DNA of 12,078 nucleotides from Bacillota bacterium. Its GTDB lineage: Bacteria > Bacillota > Bacilli > Alicyclobacillales > SLC66. Positions 6,866 to 12,078 of the stretch are shown here, in pieces. Location: the NCBI GenBank assembly GCA_021820825.1, contig JAKADD010000031.1, positions 1-12,078 on the forward strand, in the 5' to 3' direction. Position numbers and translations under genes: made by a program. Position 1 is the stretch's first letter; each line of letters opens with the position of its first letter. The notes under the pieces were generated by a model. That model had not been told where the DNA came from and searched no databases. It saw only the letters and a program-made list of their open reading frames with translations.

Positions 6866-7897
6866 CTAGTGTGACGAGAGTGCGGACGGCGGCTTGATCT
6901 TGCCAGAATTGAGGAGTGGAATAAAGGTATCCACTTTCTTCAGAACGGATTTTGGAACAGCCGCAATCGGCGGCGCAAATCCGACGCCCTTGTTTTTTAG
7001 GTCAAAGAAATTCAACCCGGCTTTGAAGTGGTTGTGCAGCGCATCGCCAATCGCGATTTCCGTCGCAATGTTGACTCCCTTTAACGCGGAAGTCATGACG
7101 GTTTTCGGCGCCAGATAGTTTTGGTTCGCGTCTACGCCAATCGCAAAAACATTTTTCTCTTTGGCAGCAACAATTGCTCCGTCTCCCGTACCGCCTGCGA
7201 CCGGGAAAATAATGTCTGCGCCTTTTGAGATGAGCGAGAGTGCGTCTTCTTTGCCGAGACCAGGATCAGTAAATGAATTCGTCCAGTCGATGAGCACTTT
7301 CGCTTTCGGATTGACCTTATGCACACCTGCGATAAATCCAGCCATATAGCTCGTCACAGGAGGAATGTCCATACCGCCAATGAGCCCGATCACATTCTTG
7401 CCGTTGATTTGCGGGATGTGTTTCTGCTCATTCATAAGTCCGGACATCACGCCGACCAGATACCCGCACTGTTGCGTGTCAAATAACGCCGACATGACAT
7501 TCGGATGGCCTGTGATTGCATCATCGATGATCATGAATTTCGTCTTTGGGTATTCCTTGGCTACCTTTTGCACTGCAGAATCCATCAGAAATCCGACCGC
7601 GATAACGAGGTTATAGCCTTGCTGTGCATAGGTGGAGAGGTTGGGGAAATAGTCCGATGACTGATGGGACTGCACAACGCTGACCGTCACGCCGTACTTC
7701 GCTTTCGCGGCTTCCAGTCCCACATAAGCCAGATGATTAAAACTATGGTCGTTTAACCCGCCGACATCGGTGACGAGCCCCACCTTGAAGTTGGCGTTGC
7801 TATGTTTTGCCTGTGCGGACGCCGCCGGCACAAACACGGTGGTCATGGTCAGCAAGGTGGTCAAACTGGCCGCCGCAAGTCCAAGCCATTTTTTCAC
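6866..7897 (-). CDS. BMP/PnrA-family nucleoside-binding protein of an ABC importer
   Basis: The extracytoplasmic binding subunit of the importer, related to PnrA, BmpA and YufN, which bind purine or other nucleosides. The 343 residues include an N-terminal signal sequence with MKK, a hydrophobic core (about 5-25) and an ASA/Q site after Ala28. The mature domain has the family motif TDVGGLNDHSFN (43-54), then IGLIGGMDIPPVTSYMAGF (170-188), FPVAGGTGDG (231-240) and IGVDANQNYLAP (253-264), ending at 343. Unusually for a Gram-positive importer there is no lipobox cysteine; the only Cys is at 144, inside the mature domain. The start is GTG, with a G-rich ribosome site (AGAGGGGG) about 12 nt upstream, rather far. 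It is first in the block after a strong promoter. Counted samples are 50-55% GC, lower than psuK (72% in one sample). Cargo is inferred from psuK-psuG; no other nucleoside enzyme is in the window. Confidence 0.95.
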   Translation of the reverse strand: MKKWLGLAAASLTTLLTMTTVFVPAASAQAKHSNANFKVGLVTDVGGLNDHSFNHLAYVGLEAAKAKYGVTVSVVQSHQSSDYFPNLSTYAQQGYNLVIAVGFLMDSAVQKVAKEYPKTKFMIIDDAITGHPNVMSALFDTQQCGYLVGVMSGLMNEQKHIPQINGKNVIGLIGGMDIPPVTSYMAGFIAGVHKVNPKAKVLIDWTNSFTDPGLGKEDALSLISKGADIIFPVAGGTGDGAIVAAKEKNVFAIGVDANQNYLAPKTVMTSALKGVNIATEIAIGDALHNHFKAGLNFFDLKNKGVGFAPPIAAVPKSVLKKVDTFIPLLNSGKIKPPSALSSH

Positions 7898-7958
7898 AGT
7901 AAAATAATGCCCCCTCTTTTATCTTCTCTGCGTGAAGCGACTGCGGGAATTCCAAATC

Positions 7959-7982
7959 TAGTAATCATCCATATTGATACTA
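7959..7982. promoter_or_regulatory. Candidate operator: imperfect inverted repeat over the -10 and start of the BMP promoter
   Basis: Plus strand TAGTAATCA and TGATACTA are inverted repeats (one extra base in one arm) separated by 7 bp. They overlap the -10 hexamer (7979-7984) and the expected transcription start near 7972, where a repressor could block RNA polymerase. No regulator gene is in the window, and short AT-rich repeats can occur by chance. Confidence 0.35.
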
Positions 7983-8007
7983 TAGCTGGCCCAGATTCAC
8001 TCGTCAA
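7979..8007 (-). promoter_or_regulatory. SigA-type promoter of the nucleoside importer-psuKG operon
   Basis: Minus strand TTGACG (8007-8002, 5/6), spacer of exactly 17 nt, TATAGT (7984-7979, 5/6). The start would fall near 7972, giving a leader of about 75 nt to the GTG of the binding-protein gene. It is the best promoter seen in the window and lies 41 nt after the ftsY stop, with no terminator before it, so it probably adds regulated transcription to read-through from smc-ftsY. Confidence 0.8.
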
Positions 8008-8047
8008 TCTCTTTCTTGGCGGATTCTTTGTGTGCTGATCAACAACG

Positions 8048-8977
8048 CTATGAACGCGGAATATCCGGTTCTGCAAAGAGCGCGGCAGAAAACGCCGACG
8101 CGGAAAACGGCTGCAAATCATCCAGGTGTTCTCCCACCGTCACCCATTTGACGGGCAAACCCAGTTCCTGAAAGATGGCGATCACCACCCCGCCCTTTGC
8201 AGTTCCATCAAGTTTTGTCAGGACAATCCCCGTCACACGAGCGCTGTCTTTGAAAATTTTCGCTTGCGTGATCGCATTCTGACCCGTTGTGGCGTCGAGC
8301 ACCAACAGCGTTTCGTGAGGCGCCTCGGGAATCTCGCGAACAATAACCCGAACCATCTTCTCCAGTTCCGCCATCAGGTGCGCTTTGTTCTGCAGGCGCC
8401 CCGCTGTGTCGCAGATCAGCACATCCGCCTTGCGGGCCTGCGCCGCCTGAATCGCGTCATAAATCACCGCCGCCGGATCGGACCCCGTGCTTTGCTTGAC
8501 CACATGGGCGCCGCTGCGTTCGCCCCACACGCATAACTGCTCAATGGCGGCGGCCCGAAACGTGTCGCCGGCGGCCAGGATCACGCGCTTGCCTTCCTGG
8601 CTCAGACGGTAGGCCAATTTGCCGATGGTGGTTGTCTTGCCCGCTCCGTTCACACCCACCACCAGAATCACTGTCAGACCCTGTGCTGCGGCGCTTTGCG
8701 TCGTATCGCCCTGTTCCAGAATTCCGCTTACCAATTCGCGCAGAACGGGAATCAATTGGTCGGCGGTCGCCAGCTTCTGTCGCCGCGCTTCCCTAGAAAG
8801 CCGTTCCAGCAGGTGCTGTGTGGTCGTGACACCTACATCCGCAGACAGCAGGGCGTCTTCGAGTTCTTCATACACCGAGTCGTCTATCTTACGGCGCGAC
8901 AGCGCGCCGCCAACGCGCTCTGTGAATGCACTGCGCGTCTTTGCCAGTCCTTCTTTCAAGCGCTCAAAAAGCCCCAT
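8048..8977 (-). CDS. ftsY: Signal recognition particle receptor GTPase FtsY
   Basis: The membrane-associated receptor for Ffh-bound ribosomes; the two GTPases activate each other and hand the nascent chain to SecYEG. The 309 residues show a short amphipathic N-terminus (MGLFERLKEGLAKTRSAF), the N domain with ELEDALLSADVG (38-49), P-loop GVNGAGKTTT (108-117), AAGDTFRAAAIEQL (135-148), DTAGRLQNK (190-198), DATTGQNA (228-235), TKLDGTAKGG (254-263) and GEHLDDLQPF (282-291). The long acidic A domain of E. coli FtsY is absent, as is usual in Gram-positive bacteria. ATG 8977 is preferred because the product then begins like other FtsY proteins. An in-frame GTG three codons earlier (8986), with AAAAGG upstream, is an alternative. 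It follows smc by 40 nt, probably as one transcript. Confidence 0.97.
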   Translation of the reverse strand: MGLFERLKEGLAKTRSAFTERVGGALSRRKIDDSVYEELEDALLSADVGVTTTQHLLERLSREARRQKLATADQLIPVLRELVSGILEQGDTTQSAAAQGLTVILVVGVNGAGKTTTIGKLAYRLSQEGKRVILAAGDTFRAAAIEQLCVWGERSGAHVVKQSTGSDPAAVIYDAIQAAQARKADVLICDTAGRLQNKAHLMAELEKMVRVIVREIPEAPHETLLVLDATTGQNAITQAKIFKDSARVTGIVLTKLDGTAKGGVVIAIFQELGLPVKWVTVGEHLDDLQPFSASAFSAALFAEPDIPRS

Positions 8978-9017
8978 GGCCCTCACTCAACCTTTTCACG
9001 TAAAATGCCCCTGATCT

Positions 9018-12000
9018 CTACGCCGTCGCAGGTTCGTCATCCAACACGCGCACAGACACCAGCTTTGATACACCTGAATCCTGCATGGTAACGCCGTACA
9101 GCATATCCGCAGCCTCCATGGTTCCCCGTCTGTGAGTGATCACCACAAACTGCGTCCGTTCGGCAAAACCGCGCAGGTAATCAGAGAACCTGGTGACGTT
9201 TGCCTCGTCCAGCGCGGCCTCAACCTCATCAAGAACACAGAAAGGAACCGGTTTGACGCGCAATATGGCAAACAAAAGGGCAAGTGCGGTAAGCGCCCGT
9301 TCCCCTCCGGACAAAAGCGACAGGGACTGCATCTTCTTGCCTGGCGGTTCTGCCACAATTTCGATACCGGACAGAAGCGGTTGCGTGTCATCAACCAGAA
9401 ACACATCCGCTCGGCCGCCTTCAAAGAGCGCCCGAAACACTTCGCCAAAATGCTGGCGAACGGAATCAAAAGTCTCCCGAAATCGCTTGGACATCTCCGC
9501 GTCGATTTCCGCTATCAGAGCGTGGAGCTGCTCTTTCGCTGACAATAGATCCTGTTCCTGCGACTGCAGGAACGCATGCCGTTCACTGATGCGTTCGTAT
9601 TCTTCGATTGCGCCAATGTTCACATCTCCGAAAGCTTCGCTGCGCCGCTTCAACTCCTGCAAGCGCTGCCTGGCCTGCGCAAGCGGCTCGTCGAGGCGGT
9701 GCCGTTCCGTGGCCAGATCCACCCCGAGTCCAAAATCCTCGCGAAGCGTTGTCAATTTCGCATCAAGTTCCATGTCGATTTTGGCGAGTGCGCTGTCGCA
9801 GGCGTTGATGCGACCTTCCCACTGCCTAGTTCGCGATCGCAAGTTGTCGCGCGCCCGTTCTGCCTCTTCCAGTTCACGCTGACAACCGCTTTGCGCCTCT
9901 CTGCTTCGTAAAATCTTCGCCTGGCACTCAGCGCGCGCCCCCGCAACCGTATCCACAGCGCGTTCACAGTCCTGCAAGTGCGCGCGCAACTGGTCAATGC
10001 GCAAAATGGCGGCCTGCTGCTGATCATTCACAATCTGCAGCTCGTCTGCAATGGCCTTGCGGCGACTGGCGAGACTTGCGCGCGCCTGATCGGCGCCGCG
10101 CAACGCCTCCTCCTGTTCGGCCAGGGAAACGCGCAAATGCGTCAGCGCGTCGTTATGCCCCGCAATCATCGTCTCATGCTCCGCGATCTCACGTTCCGAC
10201 TGCGCCACGGCGCCTTCCGCGCTGTTGACTTCACTTTCCACATGAAGGAGTGAGTTTTGCACCTCCTCGAACCGGAGGACGACGGACTCGCTCTCCGTGC
10301 AAAGAAGCGCGTACTCCTGATCAAAAACCGCCGCTCGTTCAGTCGCCGCCGCAAGAGCCGCCGCCGCCACCTGAAGACCAGCGCCGACATCGCGCCGTTT
10401 ATCTTCATGCTCGCCAATCCGCCCCTGCTCTTCGGTCAAACGCATACGCAGATCCTCCACGACGGTTTCCTGCGCCGCCCGCTTTTTTTCAAGCGCCGTC
10501 ACCTGCTCGGCAAGAGTGACCGCCTCACCGCTTAGCACCCCGATCTCCCGCGTACGAAAAAGAATGCCCACTCCGCGCTTCGCTGCGCTGCCGCCAGTCA
10601 TGGAGCCCCCGGCGTTCACCACATCGCCGCCTATGGTCACGATGCGCACACGATGCTGCAGCACCCGCGCAATAACATTCGCTTCCGCCAGCGTCTGCAC
10701 AATGAGCACATTCCCAAGCAGCGAATCGATGACCGCCCGAAATCTGCCGTCACACTGCACGAGATCAGCCGCCGCGCCAACAAAGCCGTGTGCGGATTTC
10801 ACCATCTGCAACTCATGGGGAGCCAGTCGCCTGCCTTTGATCGTCTCTACCGGCAAAAAAGTGGCCCGCCCAAGTTGCCGTTTTTTCAGCATGTCGATAG
10901 CCTGCCGAGCGTCACTGTCGCGCTCCACGACAATGTGTTGCACACTGCCGCCGAGTGCAGTCTCAATCGCGAGTTCATATTCCGCAGGCACTGTCAAAAG
11001 ATCCGCCACCGCACCATGCACGCCCTTCAGGACACCGCGTCGCTGCGCCTGAATGACCGCCTTCGGCCCCCCCGCATACCCATCCAGTTCCAGTTGCATA
11101 TCCTGCAACGTGCGCAAGCGGCTGACGACTTCCAGCCGCTTGCGATCGCGTTTTTCCCAATCCGTGCGAGTCTCCCCCAATTCATCCTGCGCACGACTGT
11201 ATTCTTGCTCTGTACGCGCTGCCGCTTCACGCATCGCCAGAACAGAATTTTGCAACAGTGACGACCGTTCTTCCAGCAGAACGTATTCTGCCCGCAAGCG
11301 CTCGCCTTCTCCCAACACGGCGGTCCGCTCCTCAGCCATGCGTTCTTTGCGCCGCTGCGTTTGCGCCGCTGTGCTCTCTAGATTCTTCAGTTCATTGCGC
11401 AATCCTGCCTGTTCCCTCATCAATTCGATCAAAGCGGCGCGCGCATCGACAAGGCGCTCCCGCAACGCGGCAAGCAATCCCTGACCATCCTGGTCTGCGA
11501 TTCGCCTTTGCAACTCTGAGCGCATAGCGACCGAGCGCCTCTGCAGTTCAGCCACCTGAACGTCAGCGGCGGCCACTGTACGATCGCACGAATCCGCTTC
11601 GCCAAGGAGACGTTCGCGCAGCGCCCGCAACTCTTCCAACAAAGTGATCGCGTGCTCCTGACGCTCGAATGCGACGCGCCGATCCGCAACGCATTGCTCG
11701 ACCTGACCAGTGACCTCCACCAGACTCTCCTGAAGGTGGAACAACTCCTGGTCCAGTCCTTCCGCAGCCGCGCGCAACACGGTAAACTGCTGCTGCGCAG
11801 CGACTTCCTGGCCCTGCGCCGCGAGCAGTTCGACGCGCGACTCTTCAAGTTGACGCAATGATTCGGCGCGATTCTCCGACAGGCCAGCGATTTCCACAGC
11901 CAGTACGGCAATCTGCAGTGTCCGCTGTTGCGTCTGGACAGCCTTGTATTCGCGGGCAATGAGCGCCTGGTCCGCCAGCGGCGCGACCTGATCGGCCAGG

Positions 12001-12078
12001 GCTGCGACAATGTCGCGGATGCGCAGCAGATTCTGCTCCGCGTCACTAAGTTTTCGTTCCGCTTCTTTCCGTCGCAGC
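9018..12078 (-). CDS. smc: Chromosome segregation ATPase SMC, 5' end cut off by window edge
   Basis: The core of the bacterial condensin, which with ScpA and ScpB extrudes loops and aligns chromosome arms. The frame is open from the right edge (first codons LRRKEAERKLSDAEQNLL) to TAG 9020-9018, about 1,019 residues. Compared with a usual ~1,190, only the N-terminal head with Walker A is missing, about 165 residues. Order in the transcript: first coiled-coil arm, hinge (roughly 11081-10577, with YAGGPKAVIQA and NAGGSMTGGS), second coiled-coil arm rich in Glu/Arg/Gln/Ala heptads, and C-terminal head. The head carries signature LLSGGERALTALALLFA (around 9318-9268), Walker B and D-loop PFCVLDEVEAALDEANV (around 9240-9190) and switch VITHRRGTME. 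The gene lies 40 nt before ftsY, the usual Firmicutes order. No frameshift was seen. Confidence 0.97.
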   Translation of the reverse strand, partial: LRRKEAERKLSDAEQNLLRIRDIVAALADQVAPLADQALIAREYKAVQTQQRTLQIAVLAVEIAGLSENRAESLRQLEESRVELLAAQGQEVAAQQQFTVLRAAAEGLDQELFHLQESLVEVTGQVEQCVADRRVAFERQEHAITLLEELRALRERLLGEADSCDRTVAAADVQVAELQRRSVAMRSELQRRIADQDGQGLLAALRERLVDARAALIELMREQAGLRNELKNLESTAAQTQRRKERMAEERTAVLGEGERLRAEYVLLEERSSLLQNSVLAMREAAARTEQEYSRAQDELGETRTDWEKRDRKRLEVVSRLRTLQDMQLELDGYAGGPKAVIQAQRRGVLKGVHGAVADLLTVPAEYELAIETALGGSVQHIVVERDSDARQAIDMLKKRQLGRATFLPVETIKGRRLAPHELQMVKSAHGFVGAAADLVQCDGRFRAVIDSLLGNVLIVQTLAEANVIARVLQHRVRIVTIGGDVVNAGGSMTGGSAAKRGVGILFRTREIGVLSGEAVTLAEQVTALEKKRAAQETVVEDLRMRLTEEQGRIGEHEDKRRDVGAGLQVAAAALAAATERAAVFDQEYALLCTESESVVLRFEEVQNSLLHVESEVNSAEGAVAQSEREIAEHETMIAGHNDALTHLRVSLAEQEEALRGADQARASLASRRKAIADELQIVNDQQQAAILRIDQLRAHLQDCERAVDTVAGARAECQAKILRSREAQSGCQRELEEAERARDNLRSRTRQWEGRINACDSALAKIDMELDAKLTTLREDFGLGVDLATERHRLDEPLAQARQRLQELKRRSEAFGDVNIGAIEEYERISERHAFLQSQEQDLLSAKEQLHALIAEIDAEMSKRFRETFDSVRQHFGEVFRALFEGGRADVFLVDDTQPLLSGIEIVAEPPGKKMQSLSLLSGGERALTALALLFAILRVKPVPFCVLDEVEAALDEANVTRFSDYLRGFAERTQFVVITHRRGTMEAADMLYGVTMQDSGVSKLVSVRVLDDEPATA

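Larger units (their letters stand above)
7898..8047. other. 150-bp intergenic region between ftsY and the importer operon
   Basis: This is the largest gap in the window. It holds the promoter and candidate operator above, and near the gene the ribosome site AGAGGGGG. No stable hairpin followed by a U run, no tRNA and no recognisable riboswitch were seen in the leader (about 75 nt). A direct repeat CGCAG-N8-CGCAG and a GGAATTCC palindrome (7946-7953) are present, without clear meaning. Confidence 0.7.

Noticed and set aside
7946..7953. GGAATTCC palindrome in the leader
   Set aside because: Eight bases only and no partner site; expected by chance.
7898..7971. Possible riboswitch in the leader of the BMP gene
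   Set aside because: Only about 75 nt, with no recognisable purine, preQ1 or other aptamer core and no terminator/anti-terminator pair.
10516..11261. Long plus-strand frames across the SMC hinge
   Set aside because: They are Ser/Arg-rich shadows of the SMC coding strand, which is continuous through the hinge.

Overview
The window is a compact, apparently all-leftward stretch of a Gram-positive (Bacilli-like) chromosome. The evidence is the smc-ftsY-ylxM-ffh gene set, YlxM itself (a Firmicutes SRP accessory protein), strong AGGAGG-type ribosome sites, frequent GTG/TTG starts, and a BMP/YufOPQ-type nucleoside ABC importer. Coding GC is fairly high: a 60-base sample inside psuK is 72% GC and samples inside the BMP gene are 50-55%. 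A moderately GC-rich member of the Alicyclobacillaceae or a related group is plausible, but that is inference only.

Layout, read in the direction of transcription (high to low coordinates). First comes the 3' part of smc (9018 to beyond the right edge), then ftsY (8048-8977). An intergenic region of about 150 bp follows, with a clear SigA-type promoter (TTGACG-17-TATAGT). Next is a six-gene block: BMP-family binding protein (6866-7897), double ABC ATPase (5218-6762), two permeases (4124-5221 and 3195-4127), psuK (2130-3128) and psuG (1180-2133). A hairpin-forming palindrome at the end of psuG contains a TTGACA that can serve as the -35 of a promoter for ylxM (736-1080) and ffh (721 to beyond the left edge). 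No rRNA, tRNA, insertion sequence or CRISPR was seen, and no gene-free stretch exceeds about 150 bp.

How it works together. smc, ftsY, ylxM and ffh are housekeeping: chromosome condensation, and SRP-dependent membrane targeting (Ffh particle, FtsY receptor, YlxM accessory). The inserted block reads as one pathway. A BMP-type nucleoside importer takes up a nucleoside, PsuK phosphorylates pseudouridine, and PsuG splits the C-C glycosidic bond of pseudouridine 5'-phosphate to uracil and ribose 5-phosphate. The close packing (ATGA, ATGA and GTGA stop/start overlaps) argues that the transporter is dedicated to pseudouridine. That would be an ABC-type alternative to the CNT-family PsuT permease found with psuKG in E. 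coli.

The most interesting points are this candidate pseudouridine ABC importer-catabolic operon wedged inside the SRP gene cluster, the binding protein's signal peptide without a lipobox cysteine, a hairpin between the binding-protein and ATPase genes that may set their expression ratio, a candidate operator over the operon promoter, and the palindrome/promoter that separates the operon from ylxM-ffh.
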